A stretch of DNA of 64,000 nucleotides from Tetracladium setigerum (taxonomy: Eukaryota; Ascomycota; Leotiomycetes; Helotiales). The translations under genes and the position numbers were made by a program. Positions 20,928-32,024 of the stretch are shown here, piece by piece (the first letter of the stretch is position 1; each line of letters starts with the position of its first letter). The notes below the pieces were generated by a model. The model was given only the letters and a program-made list of their open reading frames with translations, did no database searches and was not told where the DNA came from. The stretch spans positions 310,001 to 374,000 of the forward strand of contig PZJY01000012.1 in NCBI GenBank assembly GCA_031472005.1, in the 5' to 3' direction.

Positions 20928-22743
20928 CTATTTCATCTTTTCATCCCTTGCTACTGTATATTCCTCATGCTCCTCCATCGGTTCTCCAGCAGCAATCATT
21001 TTGTTCGTAGCAGCAGTCTGAATATTCACCTCATCGCCATCAAACAAGACCGCAATTTCTTCCAAGGCCTTTCCCTTTGTCTCCAAGAACCAAACATACG
21101 CAATCACACTTTCCAGGACGAGGATGACCACATATACGATATAGAACCTCCATCCCAACTTCTGCAGTCCGATCGGGTTGACATATTGGTTTACGAAGAC
21201 GGCAACCTTGGTCGAGAATACATACGTCGCCATGCCTTTCGCACGGACAGAGTAGGTTAGAACTTCGACCGAGTAGGCGACGGGCAGCGGCGAAAATGCG
21301 ATGCAGTAGAACCATTGGAAAATGAAGATCAAAACAATGACGCTGATTGCGGCAGCATTGTCGCCGCTTTTGTTGAAAATGGCTGAAGCGGCTGTCCATG
21401 CGGAGAACACAATGAGCATGCCAACGGTGGATATTCTGAAGAGAGGGCGTCGGCCAATTCTTTCAACTAGTAAGGCTGAGATTAAGGCAACAGAGAAGTT
21501 CCAAATGCTGAGGATACCGTTGATCAATGCCTGTATCGATTTATCCTTGACTCCAATGTTATCGAGAATTCTGGCAAGGTCTAAGCAAAATCAGGTCAGT
21601 TTGTAGTTTGTAATGTATGATGTGTGCATCTCTTACAGTACGAAATCAATCCATTGCCGGACCACTGAGAAAAAGTGCCCATACAGAAGATGAGGAACAT
21701 TCTGTATCGATTTCCAGGCGTGCTGATCATTGACAACCATGTCGTATTGCCAGTACCTACACACAGTCAGTTTTCACCCGCACAAGTATATACACCAAAA
21801 TGATCTAACTTTTTTCAATCTCAATTGCAGCGCAAATCTCGGCATATTCAAGTTTAACCAGCTCTGTTTCTTCGCCATCGCCATGATATTGAATTAGGGC
21901 AGCCAAAGCTTCGTCTCCTCGGTCATGTGCCACGAGCCACTGCAACCGCAAAATTAGTATTGTCTCTATCAGTGTACTATCGAAGCGAGACAAGAAACTT
22001 ACGCGAGGGGATTCCGGAAGGAACCAAACAGTACTAAGCTGGATCAAACTAGGAACCATCTGCAAAAGAGATGGGATCCTCCATGACCAGGTACTTGGGA
22101 TTAAGCGAGTACCGAAAGTGATCCAGGCAGCCAGGATACTTCCAAGAAACCAGCAAGTGTTGCAGATAGCTGTCACGGCAACGCGCTCTCTCGGGTGTGA
22201 AAGCTCGGTTACGAGAGACGGTGAAGCAGTGGTGCAAAATGTCAAGCCGAACCCGAGGATAAATCGAGAAACACAGAACATGGCGAAATTGGTGCTCTCG
22301 CATTGGAGAATAGCACCACCGATCATGATGAGACTGCCAACTGTGATGCCCATTCGTCGTCCCCATTTATCGGCAACCCATGGAGCCAGTGGGGTGGAAC
22401 AAACGGCTCCTAAAGCAATAACCGCACTGACAAGACCAAGTCGTGAACCTCTAGGATTGGAGAAGAAGTCATCCCAGTAGGATACAGTTTGCAATGAATT
22501 CATCATCGATCCATCATAGCCACTCGTCATGTAGGATACAATGGCTGCAGGGAAGAGAAGCCCATAAAGTCGTCGACGTGATGCCACTTTGTACCAAGAA
22601 GGACCTTCTCTGGAGAGAATCGAAATTCTGGATGGTTCATTGGCGATATCAGGAGTTGGAGCAGAGCGAGACTGTTTGGCAAGGAGAGATTGTCGAGGTG
22701 CTGGAAGCCTCATGCGAAGACTATCCATGTTTGGGAGTCCCAT
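20928..22743 (-). CDS. MFS sugar transporter, lactose/hexose-permease-like (module B)
   Basis: Exons 20928-21580, 21637-21756, 21810-21939, 22003-22743 give 547 aa. It is a 12-helix MFS sugar porter. Marks are SGYDGSMMNSLQ in helix 1, ADKWGRRMG after helix 2, PESPRWLVAHDRGDEA before the central loop, VERIGRRPLF after helix 8 and ETKGKALEEIAVLFDG after helix 12. This is the lactose-permease-like branch common in fungi, distinct from the maltose-type porter of module A. The hydrophilic N-terminus is about 55 residues. Donor GTTAGA at 21809 is weaker than the others. It is divergent from the GH5 gene at 23590 with an 846-bp shared promoter, so co-regulation is likely. Confidence 0.9.
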
Positions 22744-23589
22744 GTTTGCTGTAGACGTTTGACGAAGCCGCGTTGCAGGAGGAAGCGAAGTAGCGATGGG
22801 AGTAAGACTGTGGAATTGTGTCTCTGAAAAAGAGTTAAAGCCTGGCTACTTATACTCAAATCCGAATGGAATGGATAGTTGTCAAGGCTTGATAGACGAC
22901 ACATCAACTCAACTTACAACACGCCACACAGTGCTCTAAAGGATCGAATTCCAACGACCAAGGATCTAGCAACATCGATGGTAATTTACTAGCTTGTTGG
23001 GTCCTGAATCGGCGTATTGCGGGATGCATGAGTTCCCCAAGCTTTGGCAATTCCTGGGATGGGGTGGATTTCTCCCCAGATATTTCTTCGCATAGCTTCT
23101 GGGGCTCCACTCCCACCCCACGTATGCCAGTTATTCGGTCCTCGGTTCTTACTTTCGACGGGGGAAAATAGAACTTTTGCCCCGACCCACTTTAAACTAA
23201 TATTCGTAGAGCAATTAGTTCCATCTTTGACTGCAAATGTGGTCAAGTTCTGATTCGTGACAGCCGCAAAACTAAGAGCCGCTGCCAAATCCCACTTTAC
23301 TCCCCACGTTCGGGGCAACAGAGTGTACTTCCCCCGTTTGCCACCAACCTTCATTGGTGGCTCATCAACAGTGGTAGGACAGTGTGGGGTGTAGTGTGGA
23401 GGTGGATATACTGAGGTGTGTTCAATGACGGCCGTGTTTGTGGGTCAGGATGGAGCGGCGTTGTGCTTTTTCGCAGTATTTCAACGCTGTAAAGTCGCGT
23501 CTCCTTCCCTCTCTTTTATTGACATATCATTTTGTTGTGATTTTCCTTCTTTACGCCTTCAATTTTTTTTCCAAAAAAAAAAAAACATT
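22744..23589. promoter_or_regulatory. Divergent promoter of module B
   Basis: A shared 846-bp region between the permease and the GH5 gene. A minus-strand TATAAG lies near 22848-22855, about 105 bp from the permease start. Several CCCC/GGGG blocks occur, including CCCC-acgttc-GGGG near 23303-23316 and GGGG-N9-CCCC near 23061-23077. CreA-like SYGGRG hexamers are present but are too short to be decisive. The 15-bp module A element is absent. A pyrimidine-rich leader (about 23500-23570) precedes the GH5 start. Confidence 0.5.
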
Positions 23590-25394
23590 ATGTCAAACGG
23601 ATTGTTGAAAGTCGATGGCTCACGCATCGTTGATGCAAAGGGTAGCACTGTAATCCTACGCGGTGTAAGTCTCTCAGTGGCCAACAAATGTGGTGGAAGC
23701 TTACTTGCCTTTCAGACTGCTCTCGGAGGATGGATGATGATGGAGAACTTCATGAACGGATTTCCGGGCAGAGAGTGTCAGATCCGTCAAGCTCTTCTTG
23801 AAGTTCTTGGGAAGGAGAAGTCCGAATATTTCTTTGACAAATTCCTGGAATATTTCTTCACCGAGGAGGACGCAAAGTTCTTGGCTTCTTTGGGATTCAA
23901 CTCCTTGAGGTTATGTTTAAATTATCATCATTTCGAAGACGATATGAACCCGATGGTAATAAAAGAGGAAGGATTCAAACATGTTGATAGAGTTATTGCC
24001 CTGGTAAGCATCCTCTATTCCACAGTCCTCTTCGTGGCAGAAACTGACTGTGAAATTTTAGTGTGCAAAGTATGGAATATACACAATTCTCGATCTCCAC
24101 GCAGCTCCAGGTGGTCAATCTCAGGACTGGCACTGTGACAATCCTACCGGTTACGCTGCGTTCTGGGACCACAAACACTTTCAAGACCGAGTCATCAATC
24201 TTTGGGAAGTTATGGCTGCGAGGTACAAGGGTAACACCTGGGTTGCTGGATACAATCTCCTCAACGAGCCTGCTGACAAGCAATGGACTCGTCTGCTGGC
24301 ATTCTATGATCGCATTATCCCAGCTGTCCGCGCAATTGATCCGGACCATATTCTCTTTTTGGAGGGAAACACATTCAGCATGGACTTCTCTGGTTTCACA
24401 AGCGTGTTCCCCAACGCTGTATATGCCATCCACGACTATTGTGGATTTGGGTTCCCAAATCGAATCGGCAGATATGTAGGAGAAAAGGAGCAAGACATTT
24501 ACATTCGGAAGATGTATGATCGAAAGGTTGAGTTCATGAAGAAACACAACGTACCAATTTGGAATGGTAGGTTTTTTTTCTTTCTCAAGAGAAAGCAGCA
24601 CTAACTAAGCTTAGGTGAATTTGGGCCAATATACGAGAAGGATACCAATCCCGAGTTCGAAGTCCAGAATGAAGAACGCTACAATATGCTTGATAAGCAA
24701 ATGGAGATATACACAGCTGAAGAAATTGGTGAGTTTTGTCGGGAAAGCTCGAGCGCACTTACTAACCCTGATAGCATGGTCAATCTGGGCCTACAAAGAT
24801 ATCAACGTCATGGGCATGCTCTATGTGAAGGACGATACGCCATGGAAGAAACTTCTTGCTCCCATCTTGGAAAAGAAGCGCGTCATGGCAGTGGACTCTT
24901 GGGCCTATGATGATGCGCATCTCCAAGAAGGCCTTTTTGGTCCGTTGCATCAGTGGTTCGAGGATAACATTCCCGAACAGCACAGCAAAAAGTACCCATG
25001 GCAATGGCGGATGCACATGCATGTTTTCCGTGGGATCCGCGGCATCACACTTGCTGAGTATTTGATTCCGGAGTGGGCCGAGCTGTTCAGAGGGAAGAGT
25101 CTGGAAGAACTTGATGAGCTGGCAGCAAGTTGGAAGTTTGAGAATTGCTCAGGCAGAGAGAGACTGAATCAAACGCTGACAAAATTTGCGGTCATGGAGG
25201 CCGATGATTCCAGATTAGTTGGAAAGGTCATTCCCTCAGCTGAACTGCCGGATGAAGGAGTTTTTGAGATCTCACCTCAAGAGAAAGCAAAGTTACAGGA
25301 GCGAGCAGCAGAGCAGGCAAGATCGAAAGCAATGATTGCAGATATGGCTGGGAGGGACAAAGTTCTGGCAAAGGTAGCCGTAGAAGTAGCGTAG
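23590..25394 (+). CDS. GH5 glycoside hydrolase, cytosolic (module B)
   Basis: Exons 23590-23664, 23716-24003, 24062-24566, 24615-24728, 24775-25394 give 533 aa. It is a retaining GH5 hydrolase with acid/base E190 in NLLNEP and nucleophile E291 in WNGEFG. ILDLHAAPGGQSQDWH, YAIHDY and WSIWAYKD are also present. There is no signal peptide, so cytosolic action is expected. It is a paralogue of 10248-11930. Only the first intron position (after the V(I/V)L(R/K)G motif) is shared between them, so the duplication is old or the introns have turned over. Unlike the module A enzyme it has a C-terminal extension of about 65 residues (from VMEADDSR) rich in Ala, Lys and Glu. It starts directly with MSNGLLKVDG and lacks the Gly-2 leader. 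The first 51-nt intron is in frame. Confidence 0.9.
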
Positions 25395-25895
25395 GGCATG
25401 TTCGCCTTTGGTTGATTTTTACTTAATAGATCGCACTTGTATTCTTTGCTTAGAGTTCTGTTCAAGTTTATATGAGATAGATGGGTATATACTGGCTAGT
25501 CATGATGCTGAAATGGCAGTTGAATATAGAACACTGAGACCGCCGGATGACTATCGAAATGAGTTGAACTTACGTGTTATCATTGGTTGGCAGGTCACAA
25601 GTTGATAGACAGAAATCGAGGAGCATAATAAATAAAATTCCTTGGGGAACGGGGTCCAAGAGTCGCAATGTGAGAGAGCTGTGTGGCGGTTATTTATTGT
25701 TGGGAGTGTCAAGAGCAGCGAATGGAGAGCTCACTAAATACGAGCGCCAAGCCCATCTGCTCCTCACTAATAACTCGACCTCTTCCTTCATATCTACAAG
25801 CCTTTCATGCATTAATTACTGCCTGCCCACCTGTACTCCCTCAACTTTCTCTACTCATCAATAATTCCCCCCCTTTCCAGGTCAATCATCCCCCT
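25395..25895. other. Intergenic, GH5 3' flank and regulator promoter
   Basis: 500 bp between the GH5 stop and the next ATG. It has a pyrimidine-rich leader (25755-25890) expected just upstream of a fungal start codon. No 15-bp module A element and no gene seen. Confidence 0.5.
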
Positions 25896-28235
25896 ATGAA
25901 CCGATCTCCAAAGCCCAAAAATGGCACGAATCGCGATCCATCAACACGTCGACGTGTAGCTCAAGCCTGCGCGACGTGTCGCTCAAGGAAAGTGCGATGC
26001 GACGCAGGAATTCCCAAGTGTGGTTTGTGCGTTAGCCTGGGTGTCGACTGCGTATATTTGAACCCTGAAGCCACAAGATTGGACCCAAATACGCGGTTGC
26101 TGCTGGACAGGATACAGCAATTGGAAGATCGCATCTTTCCCCCACATACCCCTGCGGGCACACAACCTACAAACCAGCTTTCTGCCAACACATTTCCGCC
26201 TCTACCCTCTATACAAACACTTGAAGATTCATATGGCAGATCATTGCGTCCTGGTGATGAAATGGATGGGCTTGCTCAAAGCGACGCCTTGACTCTCCCT
26301 GTTTTGCACAACGGGAAATCCAATAATGTGTACCATTGGAACGTGGTCCAGTCTCTCCTGTCACAATCAAAGGATGCTGTCACACATGATCAGCTTGGTG
26401 TCGGAAGTCTGAACTTGCCAGATGCCACGGATGTATTGCTCCTCTCAGACACGGGGAATTAGCCACTGCTGAGGTTACCACCTGGCATATTTTCGACGGC
26501 GTGAAGACGGACAGTATGAGCCCAAGCCAGCATCAGGGGCAAGATGAATTCAACTCACGACTAGAGAATCATTGCAAGGGTCTTGTACGCGATTACTTTA
26601 GTAACGTTCACGTTTTCTATCCCATCCTTTCCCAAATAGAAATGTTCGGGGTCTTGCGTGGAGTCGCTGAGCTCGAAATTTATGGAGGCGCGCATCGAAC
26701 GGAGATCAGCATCAGTAAATACTGTCTGCTTTTGATGGTTTTGTGCCTTGGATCATCTGCGAAATCTGAAGAATTTCTTCTTTCTTCGAATACTTTTCAT
26801 GTTGGAACTAATGCCGTAGGAAACAACAGGCCTGCTTTGTCGAGTGATGAAGCTCTCACCTTGTTCAATAGTAGGCTTTGGGCAAAGGCTAAACTCCTCT
26901 TGGGGATGGTCTCTCTTGAGAATAGCATTGAGGCAGCGCAGTGCTTTACTCTTGCTAGGTAGGTCATGTCTTTTCTTTCTCTTACAGTTTCACAATCTCC
27001 ATGACGACAATGTTTCTCAGTCACACTTTGGATGAAGTATCTACCTTACCCTACGTCAACATGCTGAATATTGATAGCATCTATCTGGGCGCAAAAGGAA
27101 GTACCTTGGAGAGTGAATATCAAATCCATATGGCCGCCAGAAAAGTTGGAATCCTCACAAAACGGTACTAGTCCTGTTCCACTTTATCAAACCAATTCTC
27201 AAGTGAAATAGAACAATACTTCAAGCTCAAGGAAACCCTAAGTTTTCGGACTCCTTCTGCCGACTATTTTGGGTCGTCTATGTCTACGAGAGTGACTTCG
27301 CCATGGAATTATCTATGACTCCCCCATCTGGGATTACACAATTCGAAGAATTGGTGGCATATCCAAGCTCAGAGCGTACAGGCATAGCCTCGGACACATA
27401 TATGAATATGGGGGCCAGTAGTCCGTATGATATTCCAGACAACTCAAATCCATCTCCCGAGTCAACACACCTAGACCTAGCGGCTTTTCAGATCAGTACC
27501 AATTCTGCCATCCGTCGTTTTCTGAACCGCATTACAGCCGTAATCTACAATCCAGCAGAAACTTGGCGCAAACAGAACACAGCAAATTATACAAGTTGGC
27601 TCCTGAACATAACCAACGAGCTCCAGAGTCACCACGAAGCCATCCATGGAAACCTCCCTTCATTCCTACTCTCCACGGACCCGACTGTATTTTGGCAAGA
27701 TGGGACAGCCTCGTCAGCACGAGACGCACGTAAATTTTCCAATCATTTATGGAATGTCTCTCGTCTTAGAGGCCGATATTGCGCTGGTGAATACCTTATT
27801 ACTCGGGCATCATTCGAACTGCTTCTCCTCCACCCAGAGGTGGTCGAAGCCCATCCTTCCGGCAGTGCGATCATGGAAAAATGCATCTCCTGTATCAAGT
27901 CCTGCATAGACTTTATCAAGATTTTCAGCATAGAACCAGTCAATTGTATTACCAATGTTTTTGTAACAGGCATGGCGTAAGTCACGTTTCCAAATAGTTT
28001 TGGAGCACCTCTATCTGACTGAGCAAATAGAACATTCGCCATGGTTATCATCCTTATGATATCAACGACATCAATCTCTTTCCAGAGCGTGCTACCCCCT
28101 GATATTGAGGGATATATTTGGCTGGGGCAAGGGAATTTAGAGCGCTTTAGTAAAAGTGTGGTTGGGTTTAAGTGGCATTTGAAGGAGTTGAAGAGGCTCG
28201 ATCAAGCGAGGAAGAGCTGCCGAAAAGAGGGTTGA
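25896..28235 (+). CDS. Zn2Cys6 transcription factor (module B), apparent frameshift
   Basis: Best model: 25896-26958, 27078-27164, 27212-27976, 28031-28235. The Zn2Cys6 cluster is C25-x2-C28-x6-C35-x6-C42-x2-C45-x6-C52, followed by a short coiled-coil linker. The regulatory domain shows FYPILSQ, EAAQCFTLAS, IHMAARKVGIL and CRLFWVVYVYESDFAMELS. At 26453-26456 (GGGG) the frame shifts. One extra G would join ...VLLLSDTG to ELATAEVTTWHIF and give 706 aa. The alternative is a 65-nt intron 26398-26462 (GTGTCG...TTAG) that restores the frame and gives 684 aa, but it would remove clearly protein-like sequence. It is tandem with the GH5 gene and is the likely regulator of module B. The second-exon acceptor at 27077 was chosen because it restores the family spacing. 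Confidence 0.78.
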
Positions 28236-28852
28236 CAATTTTGGAACTTAATTCAAGTGGACGGTCAAGATTAAAACTACTCTATTCAGATACCAATGGC
28301 AATGATAATTGAGTTTTTGAAACCTGTCGGAAAGGAGTGTTCCCGATCCAACCGCATCGTTAAGATCAAGCTGATGAAGCCAGTCACTTCGACGCCATTC
28401 CACCGGATGCTCAATTTTTAAGAAAGATTTAACACCTTTACATTAATGCCTATTTCCTATTCTTTAAAATTTAATAAGACTAAATTTAGTTTCTTGAGAT
28501 TTGGCTCCTGGTGTGTTGATTGAATTGTCTCTCTTTACGGCTTCCTTGGCCTCGCTCAACTTGGAAACGGTTTGAGCGATTTTAATGGGAAAGTTTGCCT
28601 GTCTCCTTGTATTTCCTGTGATTATTCTTTTGCGGTAAGATGAGATAGTCTCATTAATAGATCAGTACTCGATAGACTGAATTCCTATCTTGGAACATAT
28701 CAGAAGGTCAAATGCCAAAGTGCTCTGAGATCACGTGATTCGAGAAGCAAATGATAACCCCGCCAAAGTTAATTGACCCCGCCATCAAGGAAATTCTTCA
28801 ATCACAACAAACCCCCATAACTCTTTCCCCATATCCATTGCAAAACTTAACC
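28236..28852. other. Intergenic, no gene seen
   Basis: About 620 bp, AT-rich at 28430-28500. The part next to 28853 is the promoter and leader of the DUF89 gene. Confidence 0.5.
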
Positions 28853-30580
28853 ATGGAATACGATACGAAGACGCGTGAGGATACAGCGCTATCTACTTTT
28901 GCAACCAGCTAACATTAAGCAGCGCAGTCCATGACTTCGGACAAGACGTCCTTCGCGTTCATCTCTGCGACGGATCGATGGCCAGTCATTCTGGTAACCA
29001 AGCAATTGAAACATACAACAGACATGGAACTGACGAAGAATGAATAGACGGGCGCAATTGATGATGTTCATAAAGCAGTATCGGAAACTACGGAGGAAGC
29101 AAAGAGGGCCGAAGGAAAAATAATAATCGCCGACCTTGCAAAGCTCAAATACGAGCTTCAACACGGTAGAAAGCTCACGTATGGCTTGCTCATAAATTTA
29201 ATGCGAGTACATAGCTAATCAATTGTATTCTAGTCCCCTACCTGAAGACGGGAAGGCGGATATCGCGGGATATAACAAGGAGTTGGAACAGCTGGGATAC
29301 CCACAATGGTTTGATGCTCCTTGGTTATATGTAGAATGCTACCTCTACCGGTACGTCCACGCTTTCTTGTCAATCATAAAATGGATAGAATTAATGAAGG
29401 ATTCAGACGCATAGCTACATGTTTCGCACTCTCGACCCATTGGAAATCCTACGACGTATTCGCGGTTCAAAAAATGTCTACCTTCCGCTCCTCTCGTCCA
29501 GCCGTCATCGAACTTGCAGAACGCTACCACCAACTCATCACCCAGATAAAGTCGAAAAGTCACGATTCATCTCCCGAAGCCGACGAAGCCGAGAAAATCC
29601 TATTCATGGAAATCTGCGAAATCTGTCTCTGGGGAAATGCCACCGACCTCTCTCTGCTCACAACTCTGACATACGAAGATATTCAGAAACTGCAGGGATC
29701 GGAAGCGCGCAAAGCAAGCGAGAAGAATATCCTCGTGAATGATTTAGAAGCTGCGTATGCCGTGTTGAAGAAGGCGCAGAAGGAAGGAAAATCTGAGAGA
29801 AGAGTTGATATTGTGCTTGATAATGCCGGTTTTGAGTTATACGTGGATCTCATTCTTGCCGGATTTTTAATTTCGGCTGGATTGGCTACAAATGTGGTTC
29901 TACATCCAAAATCAATCCCCTGGTTCGTCTCGGATGTCTTGCCAGGCGACTTTGCGGCGTTGTTGAATGCGCTTGCTAATCCTCAGAGCTTCTACTCCAC
30001 CCCTTCAGCAGACGAGAAGGCAGCGGGTAAGACTCCTGAACCACTTACAACGAAAGAGGAAGGGGAGTTGGGATTTTTGTTTGATGAGTGGAGTGGGATG
30101 CATGCCGAGGGACAGTTGACCATAAGACCAAATGATTTCTGGACGGAGGGAGGAAGTTTCTGGAGATTGCCTGGGACTGCGCCAGATCTGTACGAGGACT
30201 TGAAAGAGAGCGAGATTGTAGTTTTCAAGGGAGATTTGAACTATCGAAAGTTGGTTGCTGATGTTTGTTGCCCTCTCTTTATTACCATTCAATTCTTTTT
30301 CATCCTTTATAAACTAAACAGTCTCTAACGAACTTTCCCTTTAATCTAGGGAATGTGGGATCCAACGACACCTTTCACCAAGGCCATTGGGCCTATGGGA
30401 CCTGGCTCAGGAATCAATCTACTGTCGCTACGAACTTGCAAAGCGGATGTTGTGGTAGGGCTAAAGCCAGGCCAGGATGAGGAGTTGAGAGCAAAGGAAG
30501 GTGGTGGTGGGGATAGTGGGGCGAGGAAATGGGCATGGAGCGGAAAGTGGGCAGTTATCTCGTTTTCCGGGGGAAAGTAA
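28853..30580 (+). CDS. DUF89/ARMT1-like damage-control phosphatase
   Basis: Exons 28853-28874, 28920-28993, 29048-29178, 29234-29350, 29407-30262, 30350-30580 give 476 aa. It is a metal-dependent phosphatase of the DUF89 family (subfamily III, like yeast YMR027W and human ARMT1). This group is thought to remove damaged or reactive sugar phosphates such as fructose-1-phosphate. Motifs are D253-NAGFE258 (metal site), LHPKSIPWFVSDV, the acidic FKGDLNYRKL block and RTCKADVVVGL. The first exon is only 22 nt and is defined by a GTGAGG donor and a GCTAAC branch with ATTAAG acceptor. The ATG at 28853 has the good context ccatgg. The last intron uses the less common donor GTTTGT. There is no signal peptide, so it is probably cytosolic. 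Confidence 0.92.
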
Positions 30581-31361
30581 GAGGTCTATTTGATGAGAAA
30601 TGGAAGTGAGGTGAATTTAGATGGATAGGCGTAGGATAAAGAGGATAAATAATAGATCGTTATTACTTTCATCGCTTGCGGGATGAGTAGGTGGATGGCG
30701 AGATGGAATACCACTGCTTTCTTTAAGGGTTTGAGAGTGATTAATTAAGCTGTGAGGCCCAGGAGGGTACTGTACATCACCTAGCCTAGGTGCAGTATAG
30801 TATTCTACGATGTAGAAGGCAAAGTTATTGGTGCCCTGAATGACAAATCTGCCAGTTCCATTCAGCACATGCCTACTAGAAGTGAAGAACTGTATGTCTT
30901 ACTACGAATAACAGTAATTAGATGAAACCCATCATTTGAAAGCCATGCAAATGCCATTATTCTTTCGGTCTAAGACGAACTAAAGAATATGTAGGTACCT
31001 AGATACTCCGTGCGATACTACACCCATCACCAAACTTCAGCACATGTTTTCTACATATGCCAACAAACATTACCATCTTTCTTTCCTGAACTCGTTTTTT
31101 CAAAATCCAAACAGGTCAGAGGTTGTCCACCACTCTTGACCTCAACTTAGCCAACGACACCAAATCTCATTCCCATGGCGAGCGAGGCGAAACGAATTAT
31201 ATGATTCGCTAAGGGTATTCCGGGTATTCCTAAACCTGTTATTGGAACCTGCTCATAAAAAAAACTTGAAAGCCATGGCTTTATCTTATGAGATACGAAT
31301 CCGAGGAAAAGGCATCAACCTTTCAACCTCCCATCCAAACCACACAACATCACCACCACCA
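30581..31361. other. Intergenic, convergent 3' ends
   Basis: 780 bp between two convergent genes. It holds CAC/ACC-rich simple sequence at about 31345-31370 and otherwise AT-rich sequence. No gene seen. Confidence 0.5.
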
Positions 31362-32024
31362 TCACCAAAAGCATAAAAAGCTTACTACAGGAACATCCGG
31401 AAACCTATCCGGCCACCCCGGTGGTAAAGGTTCCTCATCAACCCCATAAATCGGATTGATGCCCTGTCTATGCATCATACCCTCCTCAGGCTCCCGCTCT
31501 AGCATCCAAACACGAATAACAGGTCGCCACTCGCCGCCGATGAATTCGAGACGGGTTTCTTGATGGGCTTTTGGAGGAATGGCAAGGAGAGAATTATAGA
31601 TTTCGGGGTCAAGAGTGCCGGGTTGACAGCGAGGGCGAGGAGGGAGTGGAGGTCTCTGAGCTGGTTGCTGTGGTTGAGGTTGTTGAGAACCAGCGAAGAT
31701 TTGTCCGCTGTTCATGAGGGGGTATCCGGGGATGAGTTGGCCTTGCGGATGATTAGGAGGAGGAACAGGAGCGTAGTTTTGTTGTGGTTGGGGATAGACG
31801 TATGCATTTGGAAAGGCAGCATGGAAGTATCCCATTCCTGGGACGAAGATGTATCGTTCAGGGTGTTGGTACTGGACTGGAGGTTGTTGATATGGATACT
31901 GAATTTGGGTCGGGTGTTGATACTGGACTTGATGCTGTTGCTGACGCTGTTGGTGCTGCTGATGCTGGAACTGGCCTGGGTATTGTTCGTAGTGAACATA
32001 CGGGTAACGCTGTGAATTTGCCAT
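31362..32024 (-). CDS. Q/P-rich hypothetical protein
   Basis: Open frame of 220 aa from the ATG at 32024. The first 130 residues are Gln/Pro/Tyr/His-rich low complexity (HQQHQQRQQQ, PPVQYQHPER), resembling prion-like or disordered domains. The last 85 residues are ordered in look (LDPEIYNSLLAIPPKAHQETRLEFIGGEWRPVIRVW and EPLPPGWPDRFP). I do not recognise the family. The final VSFLCFW may be read-through of an intron, because GTAAGC follows VPV. If so, a further exon lies downstream and the true C-terminus differs. The upstream region may also hold a leader exon. Confidence 0.55.
   Translation of the reverse strand: MANSQRYPYVHYEQYPGQFQHQQHQQRQQQHQVQYQHPTQIQYPYQQPPVQYQHPERYIFVPGMGYFHAAFPNAYVYPQPQQNYAPVPPPNHPQGQLIPGYPLMNSGQIFAGSQQPQPQQPAQRPPLPPRPRCQPGTLDPEIYNSLLAIPPKAHQETRLEFIGGEWRPVIRVWMLEREPEEGMMHRQGINPIYGVDEEPLPPGWPDRFPDVPVVSFLCFW

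Noticed and set aside
22744..23589. CreA (SYGGRG) sites as proof of carbon catabolite repression
   Set aside because: A degenerate hexamer occurs about every 256 bp by chance, so presence alone is not evidence.
26959..26987. 29-nt GT-AG segment in the module B regulator
   Set aside because: Too short for a spliceosomal intron; acceptor 27077 gives a 119-nt intron and restores the family spacing (ASIYLGAKG).
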